This document shows, piece by piece, positions 1-6,301 of a stretch of DNA of 8,611 bases; position 1 is the first letter of the stretch; every line of letters begins with the position of its first letter. The notes under the pieces were generated by a model that worked only from the letters and a program-made list of their open reading frames with translations, was not told where the DNA came from and did not search any database. A program made the position numbers and the translations under genes. This stretch comes from an uncultured Oscillospiraceae bacterium (GTDB lineage: Bacteria > Bacillota > Clostridia > Oscillospirales > Ruminococcaceae): positions 1 through 8,611 of the forward strand of contig CAKRVU010000040.1 of assembly GCA_934408835.1 (NCBI GenBank). The letters run 5' to 3'.

Positions 1-296
1 ACCAATTCCACTTCTGCTCCCGCGAGGGTAATGGAAGAAGAAATCAGATCGACATTTTTAAATTTAGTCTTCAAAATAGCTTCCCGACAGGGAATCTCCC
101 CCAGCAGAACCTCATAGATGGTATGCTTGTTCTCTTTTTTCGATACTCCAAAACCGCTCGTTGCATTTCCTTGCGGATCAATATCAAGAAGCAGAACCTT
201 CTTTTTACGGTTTCCAAGAGAAGCGGCCAAATTGACCGCGGTAGTTGTCTTTCCAACGCCGCCCTTTTGATTTGCGATCGATATGATCTTTCCCAC
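1..296 (-). CDS. parA: ParA/Soj chromosome-partitioning ATPase, N-terminal part (cut by window edge)
   Basis: This is the first 98 codons of a ParA-family ATPase, which works with ParB-parS complexes in origin segregation and, as Soj in Bacillus, in control of DnaA. The reading frame is open through the left edge, so the C-terminal ~60% is missing. The translation begins [10 protein letters not shown] and has the deviant Walker A motif KGGVGKTT at residues 11-18 (Lys11 and Lys16 present), then the Walker A' segment [12 protein letters not shown] at about 35-46. The start is a GTG at 294-296, chosen because an AAAGGGAG ribosome binding site lies 6 bases upstream and because the protein then begins MGKII like Bacillus Soj. 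It follows noc after a 162-base gap with its own extended -10 promoter and a parS-like site. A parB gene is expected just beyond the left edge (inference). Confidence 0.95.
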   Translation of the reverse strand, partial: MGKIISIANQKGGVGKTTTAVNLAASLGNRKKKVLLLDIDPQGNATSGFGVSKKENKHTIYEVLLGEIPCREAILKTKFKNVDLISSSITLAGAEVEL

Positions 297-373
297 ACAA
301 AACGCTCCCTTTGTTTTTGATTCTGATTTCCAATTGAATCGTTTTCAAACCATATTTTAGATTCACTTCTTTT

Positions 374-382
374 ATTATATCA
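374..382 (-). promoter_or_regulatory. Extended -10 promoter for parA
   Basis: On the minus strand the noc-parA gap contains TGATATAAT, a perfect TATAAT (374-379) preceded by the TGn of an extended -10. The -35 region at 17-base spacing is only a T-rich TTTTCT. Transcription would start near position 367, giving a leader of about 70 bases before the GTG start of parA. The parS-like site at 419-434 lies about 40 bases upstream of this -10, where a spreading ParB complex could affect initiation (inference). Confidence 0.6.
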
Positions 383-418
383 CAAAAAATCAAAAAAGAA
401 AAGCAAAACGCCCCAAAT

Positions 419-434
419 TGTTTCACATGAAACA
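419..434. other. parS-like centromere site in the noc-parA gap
   Basis: The 16 bases TGTTTCACATGAAACA differ from the perfect palindromic parS TGTTTCACGTGAAACA at one position (A for G, ninth base). parS is the loading site for ParB-family CTPase clamps near replication origins. Its position immediately upstream of the parA promoter and close to the presumed origin fits a functional site. The mismatch breaks the central CG step, so affinity may be below that of a perfect site. Noc is unlikely to be the ligand, because its contact residues are of the Noc type. Confidence 0.75.
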
Positions 435-458
435 TCTGAGACGTTTGATACCCTCTTT

Positions 459-1259
459 TTATTTTCCGATTGGAATTTTCACTATATATTGAATGAAGTC
501 TTCTTCTTTGATTTGTTCTGTTTTTGCGTTGATTCCAGCCCGCTGCATCGTTTCTACCGCACGATTAATGGTATTAAAAAATATTCTCACATCCTTTATC
601 ACCGGAATATATGTACGCGACGGCTTTTCCTCTGCTATCAGCGTTTGAATATACTGTTCCGTTTGTTTGACATTCAAATTTTTTTGTTCTATATAATAGA
701 TAGCCTTGTCTATCATCTGATCCTCATCAAGCTTTAATAACGTCCGCGCATGTCGCTCTGTCAAACCGGCTTCCATTATCTTCTTTTGCTGCTTTTCTGT
801 AAATCTTAACAGTCTCAGTTTGTTGGCAATGGTGGATTGCGCCTTTCCCAATCTCTTAGAGGCTTCTTCTTGCGTGATACCCCAATCAGTAATCAGATTT
901 TTGATTGCCATTGCTTCTTCAAAGAAATTCAAATTCTGTCGTTGAATATTCTCAATTAGCGCATAAATAGCTGATTGCTTTTCATCCGTTTCCATCACAA
1001 TGCAGGGCAATTCCTGTAATTTTGCCAACTTCGCGGCCTTCAGTCTGCGCTCTCCTGAGATTAGTTCATACTCTCCACTGTCATTCATTCGAACAGTCAA
1101 TGGCTGCAGCAACCCATTTTCCATAATGCTTGTAGCCAAACACTCCAAATCTCCCAATTCAAACACCTTCCGCGGTTGCGCCGGGTTAGGTATAATCTGA
1201 TCAATCGGAAGAGAAACCACACGGTTGATCACCTTTGCATTCTTTGTAAATAATCTCAT
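459..1259 (-). CDS. noc: Nucleoid occlusion protein Noc (ParB-family)
   Basis: A 266-residue ParB-family DNA-binding CTPase. In Bacillus, Noc binds NBS sites and the membrane and keeps the division septum away from unsegregated DNA. Visible parts: a short 15-residue N-terminus, the NPAQPR motif (25-30), the CTP-binding GERR motif (69-72), the ENIQRQNL motif (103-110), a helix-turn-helix at about 128-150 and a C-terminal dimerisation region. The residues that separate Noc from ParB are Gln141, Lys147, Arg152 and Arg169; three match the Noc set (Q, K, K, R) exactly and the fourth is the conservative Arg for Lys. The frame stays open upstream to an ATG at 1364, but I chose the ATG at 1257-1259 because AGAGGAAG sits 6 bases before it and a good promoter lies between the two ATGs. 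It lies between rsmG and parA, as noc does in Bacillus. A ParB assignment is less likely. Confidence 0.88.
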   Translation of the reverse strand: MRLFTKNAKVINRVVSLPIDQIIPNPAQPRKVFELGDLECLATSIMENGLLQPLTVRMNDSGEYELISGERRLKAAKLAKLQELPCIVMETDEKQSAIYALIENIQRQNLNFFEEAMAIKNLITDWGITQEEASKRLGKAQSTIANKLRLLRFTEKQQKKIMEAGLTERHARTLLKLDEDQMIDKAIYYIEQKNLNVKQTEQYIQTLIAEEKPSRTYIPVIKDVRIFFNTINRAVETMQRAGINAKTEQIKEEDFIQYIVKIPIGK

Positions 1260-1305
1260 CTGTAACTTCCTCTCTTGTCCTTCCAAGCCTGTCCATTCTA
1301 TTTTC

Positions 1306-1314
1306 AGTATAACA
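1306..1314 (-). promoter_or_regulatory. Extended -10 promoter for noc
   Basis: The minus strand of the rsmG-noc gap carries TGTTATACT, a TATACT hexamer (1306-1311) with the extended TGn element at 1312-1314. No good -35 lies at 17 bases; a TTGGTG is present but with a 20-base spacer. Transcription would begin near 1299, about 40 bases before the noc ATG at 1259. This would give noc expression independent of the upstream operon. Confidence 0.55.
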
Positions 1315-1346
1315 GATGTGATTTTATTTTGCACCAAATTTCGTTC

Positions 1347-1366
1347 GAATGAATTCCCCTTCATTC
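1347..1366 (-). other. Hairpin just after rsmG, without a U-tract
   Basis: A 7-bp perfect stem GAATGAA/TTCATTC with a 6-base loop starts four bases after the rsmG stop codon. No run of T follows on the minus strand, so it is not a standard intrinsic terminator. It could protect the 3' end of the operon transcript or simply be chance. Confidence 0.3.
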
Positions 1367-1370
1367 CTCT

Positions 1371-2090
1371 TTATTCGGGAAAAAATAGCGGTTTTTTTGT
1401 AATTCGCGCCGTGTTTCGCGGATATTTTGTCGGAGTATGCGATATTTTTTTGATTATCGGAAGAATTCTCTTACTTCCGTCCTCTAATATGCACTCCTTC
1501 ACCTGCTCTATCTCCCCTCCTAATTCTCGTATTACACCTCTGGATGCTGACAATTCTTCCAGACCCGCCGGTCCTTTTAATGGAATAAATCTCCCTCCTA
1601 CTTGAGTCAAAGGGAGCGCATATTCTGATAAAACCGCGAGATTTGCCACTGCCCGTGCAATGACAACATCAAATTGTTCCCGAAACTCCTCCCGTTTTCC
1701 AGCCTCCTCCGCGCGAATGGTAATCGGTCTGGTAGAAAGTGATAACCTCTCCTTCACTTCCTCCAAAAAATGTACCCTCTTTTGCAAACTATCTGCCTGT
1801 ACCACTTCGAGTTCAGGATAAAGAATGGAAATTGGTACCGAAGGGAATCCCCCGCCCGCACCGATATCAATCATTTTTTTGCTGTCATTTGGAATCAGTG
1901 GAACGAGAAGCAGACTATCGACAAGGTGTTTTGTAACAATCTGATCCGGTTCGAGGATTGACGTTAAATTGATTTTCCGGTTCCATTCAATCAAAAGCAT
2001 GACAAATCGATCCATCATATCTGCTTGATCCTTTGAGATGGTAATTCCCTGTTCCTTCAATTCCTTTATCAGCTGCGTTTGATCAATCAT
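1371..2090 (-). CDS. rsmG: 16S rRNA (guanine-527-N7)-methyltransferase RsmG (GidB)
   Basis: A 239-residue, full-length RsmG. It transfers a methyl group from S-adenosylmethionine to N7 of G527 in the 530 loop of 16S rRNA; loss is a known route to low-level streptomycin resistance. Family landmarks are the NRKINLTSI segment (37-45), the SAM-binding loop MIDIGAGGGFPS (73-84), ADSLQKRVHFL (99-109), the VIARAVANL segment (143-151) and the basic C-terminal tail with KYPR (222-225). The ATG overlaps the mnmG stop codon as ATGA, and its ribosome binding site AAGGAGAAG lies inside the last codons of mnmG, so translation is probably coupled to mnmG. The linkage gidA-gidB is the classical one near bacterial origins. 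Confidence 0.96.
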   Translation of the reverse strand: MIDQTQLIKELKEQGITISKDQADMMDRFVMLLIEWNRKINLTSILEPDQIVTKHLVDSLLLVPLIPNDSKKMIDIGAGGGFPSVPISILYPELEVVQADSLQKRVHFLEEVKERLSLSTRPITIRAEEAGKREEFREQFDVVIARAVANLAVLSEYALPLTQVGGRFIPLKGPAGLEELSASRGVIRELGGEIEQVKECILEDGSKRILPIIKKISHTPTKYPRNTARITKKPLFFPE

Positions 2091-3961
2091 AGTTTCTTCT
2101 CCTTTCTCTTTTTTTGTTCCAAATAGATAAGAAGTACTGCAACATCCGACGGGCTCACTCCCGAAATACGGGACGCCTGTCCAATATTAAGCGGTCTCAT
2201 CTGATCCAGCTTTTCTCTGGCCTCCAGCCGCAGCCCCTCTATTTTGTGATAACAGATTTCATCCGGCAATCTTTTTTTCTCCATCTTTCTCATCTGCAAC
2301 ACTTTTTTCTGTTGTTTTTGAATATATCCTTCGTATTTTAAGATAATTTCTACCTGTTCGGTCACTCGTCTTTCCAACAGAGGTCTCTTACAATCCAACG
2401 GCGCAAGCTCCAAATAACTCAGCTGCGGTCTCCTCAACAATTGCTCCAAGGAGGTTTTTTGTTCAATAGGAGATGTTCCACGTGAAACAAGGAATTGATT
2501 CACCTCTTCTGTTGGATAAACAGAAGTCTGACGAAGCCGCAATTGATCTTTCTCAATTTTCTGTTGTCGGGCTGTCATTTCCAGATAGACCTCTTCGGGC
2601 AACAGTCCAATTTTTCTTCCAATGGGCATCAATCGGCTGTCGGCATTATCCTGACGGAGCAACAGGCGAAATTCGCTGCGCGAGGTCATCATTCGATAAG
2701 GCTCGTTACACCCTCTTGTAACCAGATCGTCAATCAACGCGCCGATGTAAGAGCTGGCACGGTCTAATATCAGAGGTTCCTTCTGATTACAAGAAAGCGC
2801 CGCGTTGATTCCGGCAATCAATCCCTGCGCTGCCGCCTCCTCATATCCAGACGTGCCATTGAACTGCCCTGCTCCATAAAGTCCCTTTACCCTTTTGGTT
2901 TCAAGCGTTGGATACAGTTGCAACGGATCCCAGCAATCATATTCAATTGCATATCCGCTCCGCATGATTTCAATCTGTTCAAATCCATCTATTGTCTGTA
3001 AAAAGGACTGCTGCACATCTTCGGGAAGGGAGGAAGAAAGACCCTGCAAATACATTTCCTGCGTGTGCTCTCCCATCGGTTCTACAAATGTCTGATGCCG
3101 AGGTTTATCAGAAAATCGGACTACTTTGTCTTCGATAGACGGGCAGTATCTCGGTCCCACACCAACGATTTTTCCAGAATACAAAGGTGATTCTTTTAAA
3201 TGATCTCGTATCACCTGATGTGTATTTTCATTGGTGTATGCAATATAACAATTTACTCGATTGTCCGGAGCCTGTGTTGTTTGAAAGGAAAAAGAACAGA
3301 TCTGATCCTCGCCAGGCTGCTTTTGCAGCTTTGAAAAGTCAATACTGCGTCTTGCCACACGAGGCGGGGTTCCTGTTTTAAATCTTCTGAAAGAAAACCC
3401 GATTTCTTTTAATTGATCTGTCAAAAAAGTAGCCGCCAATGAGCCGTCCGGTCCTCCTTGATAAGATGTTTCACCTACGAATATCGTTCCGTTCAAATAG
3501 GTTCCGCAGCAAAGCACTACTTTTTTGGCGGAATAAATTCCGCCCGTCTTTCCGACAACTCCAACCGTTTTGCCGTTTTCGATTCTAACCTGAATCACTT
3601 CATCCTGTTTCAGAGAGAGAAGAGGATCCTGTTCCAAAACCCGCTTGATATATTCATGGTATCTCTGACGATCGATCTGAGCACGCAGACTGTGAACAGC
3701 CGGACCCTTAGAGCGATTGAGCGTCCGTTTTTGCAACGTGGTTGCGTCAGCCGCCTTTGCCATTTCACCGCCCAAAGCGTCGATTTCAAAAACCAGATGA
3801 CTTTTTGCCGGTCCTCCAATGGAAGGGTTGCACGGCAAATTCCCAATCTGATCAAAAGACATGGTAAAAAGAGCAGTACGACATCCCAGTCTAGCGGCCG
3901 CAAGCGCTGCTTCCACCCCGGCATGTCCCCCTCCTACTACAATCACTTCAAATTGTTTCAT
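2087..3961 (-). CDS. mnmG: tRNA uridine-5-carboxymethylaminomethyl modification enzyme MnmG (GidA)
   Basis: A 624-residue protein of normal family length. MnmG is the FAD-dependent partner of MnmE; the MnmEG complex adds the carboxymethylaminomethyl or aminomethyl group to C5 of the wobble uridine (U34) in tRNAs reading NNA/NNG codons, using methylenetetrahydrofolate. The FAD-binding GGGHAG loop is at 10-15, the conserved LPCNPSIGGPAK segment with Cys44 at 42-53, RYCPSIEDKVVRF with Cys273 at 271-283, and the GAGQFNGTSGYEEAAAQG block at 363-380. The C-terminal helical region that contacts MnmE has LKYEGYI (541-547) and GQASRISGVSPSD (594-606). ATG start with GGAG 7 bases upstream. It begins 12 bases after mnmE ends and overlaps rsmG by 4 bases. 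A parS-like site lies inside the gene. Confidence 0.97.
   Translation of the reverse strand: MKQFEVIVVGGGHAGVEAALAAARLGCRTALFTMSFDQIGNLPCNPSIGGPAKSHLVFEIDALGGEMAKAADATTLQKRTLNRSKGPAVHSLRAQIDRQRYHEYIKRVLEQDPLLSLKQDEVIQVRIENGKTVGVVGKTGGIYSAKKVVLCCGTYLNGTIFVGETSYQGGPDGSLAATFLTDQLKEIGFSFRRFKTGTPPRVARRSIDFSKLQKQPGEDQICSFSFQTTQAPDNRVNCYIAYTNENTHQVIRDHLKESPLYSGKIVGVGPRYCPSIEDKVVRFSDKPRHQTFVEPMGEHTQEMYLQGLSSSLPEDVQQSFLQTIDGFEQIEIMRSGYAIEYDCWDPLQLYPTLETKRVKGLYGAGQFNGTSGYEEAAAQGLIAGINAALSCNQKEPLILDRASSYIGALIDDLVTRGCNEPYRMMTSRSEFRLLLRQDNADSRLMPIGRKIGLLPEEVYLEMTARQQKIEKDQLRLRQTSVYPTEEVNQFLVSRGTSPIEQKTSLEQLLRRPQLSYLELAPLDCKRPLLERRVTEQVEIILKYEGYIQKQQKKVLQMRKMEKKRLPDEICYHKIEGLRLEAREKLDQMRPLNIGQASRISGVSPSDVAVLLIYLEQKKRKEKKL
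2474..2489. other. parS-like centromere site inside mnmG
   Basis: TGTTCCACGTGAAACA differs from perfect palindromic parS only at the fifth base (C for T), a position at which known Bacillus parS sites vary. It keeps the central CACGTG. It lies within the coding region around residues 490-495 of MnmG (LVSRGT). It is about 2.05 kb from the site in the parA leader. ParB from outside the window would be expected to load here (inference). Confidence 0.82.
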
Positions 3962-3973
3962 TTTGAATCTCCG

Positions 3974-5329
3974 TTACTTTCCAACACAAAATTTTGAAAA
4001 AATCTGATCAATAACCTCTTCAGAAGCCTTTTCTCCGGTCAATTCCAATAAAGCGTCAATCCCTTCCTCCAAAGAAATAGATACCAAATCAAGAGGAACG
4101 CCCATTTCCAGGTCTGTTATCGCCTCAGAAATCTCCTTCTCACTCTGCAAAATCGCGCTATACTGTCTTTCATTCAATAATCCAGGTATATTCGGATCAA
4201 TTTCCGCAACCTTGAGGGTTTGCGCAATCTCATCGCGCAGCCGATTTATGGTTTCCTCCATTTTCTGAGAAGTATAAACCACTCGCTCAAATTCATTCCC
4301 GTCCAAAGCGATCCGATTTAAGTCTATTTTATTTACTGCCAAAATGGTTGGTTTTTGGGTTTCCTGTTGCCTAAACAATTGCAATTGTTTTTCAATCGAC
4401 CGAGAACTATCCAAAACAAAAATCACAATGTCCGCGTCCGCCAGCATGTTTTTTGCCTTTTCAACACCAATTTTTTCAATCGGATCTTCGGTATATCTCA
4501 AACCAGCAGTATCAATCAAGGTGGTCAAAACACCGTGAAATCGCGTTCTGACTTCAATAGCGTCTCTGGTTGTCCCCGGAATGTCGGTTACAATACTCTT
4601 ATCTTCGCCACACAATTGATTGATTAGGGTGGACTTTCCCACATTCGGCTCCCCAACAAATACAATCTTTGCTCCTTCCCGCACGATTCTATTTTGTCGA
4701 TATTGCTGTAACAGTCGTCTCATCTTCGACCTCTGAGACAGCAACTCTATTTGTACGTTTTTCAGTTCAGTCTCTGGAATTTCCTCTTCCGGATAATCAA
4801 GAAGCACCTGAATATTTGCTGCAATAGAAATCATTCTTTCGGAAAGTTCTCGAATTTTTTGCTGTAATTTTCCGTCTTTCCCCTGCGCTGCCAACCTGAC
4901 AGACGCCTCAGATTCCGATTCTATCAGTTTAATTACTCCTTCTGCCGCCGTCAGATCCATTTTTCCATTTAAAAAAGCACGTTTGGTAAATTCCCCGCGT
5001 CCTGCCAAAAGCGCTCCCCGATCGAGAAAACAACGCAAAACCAGTTCAGAAACGGCAACTCCGCCATGACAGGTTATTTCCACCACATCCTCGCCGGTAT
5101 AGCTGTGCGGTGCACGAAATACGAGGGCAATTCCATCGTCAATTTTCATTCCATCGCAGCCGATAATATCCCCATAAGCCGCCTGATAACCTGAATAGTC
5201 GTTAAGCGATCGTCCTGAACGCGTCAAAAAAGAATCGGCGGCAATCGAAATGGCGTCGTCTCCATATAACCGAATCATTGCAACTCCTCCCAAGCCGTAG
5301 GGAGTTGCAATTGCAGCAATTGTACTCAA
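3974..5329 (-). CDS. mnmE: tRNA modification GTPase MnmE (TrmE)
   Basis: A 451-residue, full-length MnmE, the GTPase half of the MnmEG tRNA U34-modifying complex. The N-terminal folate-binding domain covers about 1-118 (FRAPHSYTGEDVVEITCHGG, 71-90), followed by a helical domain containing GEFTKRAFLNG (112-122) and a Ras-like G domain inserted at about 218-375 with G1 GEPNVGKST (226-234), G2 GTTRD (252-256), G3 DTAG (273-276) and G4 NKID (333-336). The C-terminal CVGK (448-451) carries the invariant Cys of the C(I/L/V)GK motif. The start is a TTG at 5327-5329: an in-frame TGA lies two codons upstream, GGAGG is 8 bases before it, and the protein then begins MSTIAAIATP as the family does. A nearby ATG is in another frame and too close to the GGAGG. 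A terminator-like hairpin precedes the gene and a long inverted repeat lies in its first codons. Confidence 0.96.
   Translation of the reverse strand: MSTIAAIATPYGLGGVAMIRLYGDDAISIAADSFLTRSGRSLNDYSGYQAAYGDIIGCDGMKIDDGIALVFRAPHSYTGEDVVEITCHGGVAVSELVLRCFLDRGALLAGRGEFTKRAFLNGKMDLTAAEGVIKLIESESEASVRLAAQGKDGKLQQKIRELSERMISIAANIQVLLDYPEEEIPETELKNVQIELLSQRSKMRRLLQQYRQNRIVREGAKIVFVGEPNVGKSTLINQLCGEDKSIVTDIPGTTRDAIEVRTRFHGVLTTLIDTAGLRYTEDPIEKIGVEKAKNMLADADIVIFVLDSSRSIEKQLQLFRQQETQKPTILAVNKIDLNRIALDGNEFERVVYTSQKMEETINRLRDEIAQTLKVAEIDPNIPGLLNERQYSAILQSEKEISEAITDLEMGVPLDLVSISLEEGIDALLELTGEKASEEVIDQIFSKFCVGK
5277..5311 (-). repeat. 11-bp inverted repeat in the first codons of mnmE
   Basis: ATTGCAACTCC and GGAGTTGCAAT are perfect reverse complements separated by 13 bases, occupying nucleotides 19-53 of the mnmE reading frame. 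In mRNA this would form a stable hairpin just downstream of the TTG start, where structure can reduce ribosome loading. It encodes part of the conserved IATP...GGVA N-terminus, so protein conservation may explain part of the symmetry. Confidence 0.7.
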
Positions 5330-5342
5330 TTTTCATTCCTCC

Positions 5343-5370
5343 AAAAAAGGAACGACTCAATTGCCGTTCC
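5343..5370 (-). terminator. Terminator-like hairpin between jag and mnmE
   Basis: On the minus strand, GGAACG and CGTTCC form a 6-bp stem, extendable by G-U pairs, around a 10-base loop and are followed at once by TTTTTT. This is a short intrinsic-terminator form. The T-run runs directly into the GGAGG ribosome binding site of mnmE, so the hairpin lies in the jag-mnmE gap and would act as an attenuator, letting part of the transcription through. The stem is short, so efficiency is probably partial. Confidence 0.55.
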
Positions 5371-5388
5371 CCTCTTTTCATTCAAATC

Positions 5389-5417
5389 ATTTTAGTCCAC
5401 ATCAATTTTACCGTAAA
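5389..5417 (-). promoter_or_regulatory. Candidate promoter for mnmE at the end of jag
   Basis: TTTACG (5412-5417) and TAAAAT (5389-5394) are separated by exactly 17 bases on the minus strand, overlapping the jag stop codon. The matches are 4/6 and 5/6 to the sigma-A hexamers. If used, transcription would start near 5382 and the terminator-like hairpin would fall within the mnmE leader. AT-rich DNA gives such matches by chance, so this is weak. Confidence 0.3.
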
Positions 5418-6285
5418 GCTTATGACTTTCCGGATCCTTTTTCAAAAATTCTTTTTCAAAATCATAAGTAGAAGGCTGATTGGAAGCACCTTTTTGAGAA
5501 ATATAATTGGAATTATCATGTTTCCGTCGTTTTTTCCAGCGCTCTACATGTTTATTATCTTTGGGCGCAAGATCGCTTGCAATAATAACTCTGCGATTGG
5601 GATCCTCTCCCACTGATTTGGTGTACACTCCGTCTATCTGACTGATTACTGTGTGAATCATTCTTCTTTCATAAGAATTCATTGGATCAAGGGAAACACT
5701 TTTGTTTTCTTTGATACATTCCTGTGCAACTTGCTTTGCCATCTCTTTCAACTGGTTCGCTCTTCTTTCACGATAATCCCCGCAATCAATGATAAAGCGC
5801 ACATACTCGCTCCCGCCTCGATTCGCGGCCAAAGCAGTAAGATGCTGAATGGAGTAAATGGTCTCCCCTCTTTTTCCAATAATGAATCCCAGATCATCGC
5901 CGGTAATCCTGATGATAACAACCTTTCTTTCGATTTTCATTTCCAATTTTAATTCTTTGCAGCCGAGGTTGTCCAATATGCTTCTTAAATAAGCCATTCC
6001 TTTATCGGCTTTATGTTTCATATTGGAGGAAATAGTTCCGTTTTTCTTTTCTTGATCGGTATTCCCTTGCACATTCTCTGTTCCGGTCTGTTCTGTCGCA
6101 GAGGCTTCTTCCGTTTCATAAAAAGCATAAACTTCCGCTTGTTCTTTTATTTTTCCAAACAATCCTTTTTTGACGTCTTTTTGAACGATAAATTGCAGCT
6201 CTTCCATCTTCTTTCCAAGCTTCTGAGCAGCCATCTCTTTTGCCTGTTCAATACTGTTTGCCTTGATTACACATTCTTGTTTCAT
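5392..6285 (-). CDS. jag: Jag/KhpB RNA-binding protein (Jag-N, KH and R3H domains)
   Basis: A 297-residue Jag (KhpB, EloR in streptococci), a cytoplasmic single-stranded RNA-binding protein linked to cell elongation and division control and encoded next to yidC in Firmicutes. The Jag-N domain covers about 1-55 with the signature KKGLFG (39-44). A low-complexity polar linker rich in E, T, Q and N follows (58-92). The KH domain spans about 95-170 with GKRG at 137-140, and the R3H domain about 172-237 with the RxxxH motif at Arg207 and His211. After the R3H domain a further ~58 residues are polar and probably disordered, with a basic KKRRKH patch (251-256), longer than in Bacillus Jag. ATG start with AGGGG about 7 bases upstream, 16 bases after yidC. 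Confidence 0.94.
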   Translation of the reverse strand: MKQECVIKANSIEQAKEMAAQKLGKKMEELQFIVQKDVKKGLFGKIKEQAEVYAFYETEEASATEQTGTENVQGNTDQEKKNGTISSNMKHKADKGMAYLRSILDNLGCKELKLEMKIERKVVIIRITGDDLGFIIGKRGETIYSIQHLTALAANRGGSEYVRFIIDCGDYRERRANQLKEMAKQVAQECIKENKSVSLDPMNSYERRMIHTVISQIDGVYTKSVGEDPNRRVIIASDLAPKDNKHVERWKKRRKHDNSNYISQKGASNQPSTYDFEKEFLKKDPESHKLYGKIDVD

Positions 6286-6301
6286 TGTTCTTCCCCTCTT
6301 T

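Noticed and set aside
205..435. Minus-strand frame beginning MFHVKQ upstream of and into parA
   Set aside because: It starts within the parS-like palindrome and overlaps parA out of frame; the ParA frame with its Walker motifs is the real one. The other MFHVKQ frame, on the plus strand at 2473, also comes from a parS sequence.
1371..1390. TTTCCCGAAT near the rsmG end as a Noc binding site
   Set aside because: It matches only part of ATTTCCCGGGAAAT, and no full NBS-like palindrome was found anywhere in the window.
3468..3483. TGTTTCACCTACGAAT as a third parS
   Set aside because: Only the left half-site matches; the right half is not parS-like.
3458..3997. Long open frame (about 179 codons) on the plus strand within mnmG and mnmE
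   Set aside because: It lies antisense to strongly conserved MnmG sequence, has no family resemblance I recognise, and is explained by codon bias of the real gene.
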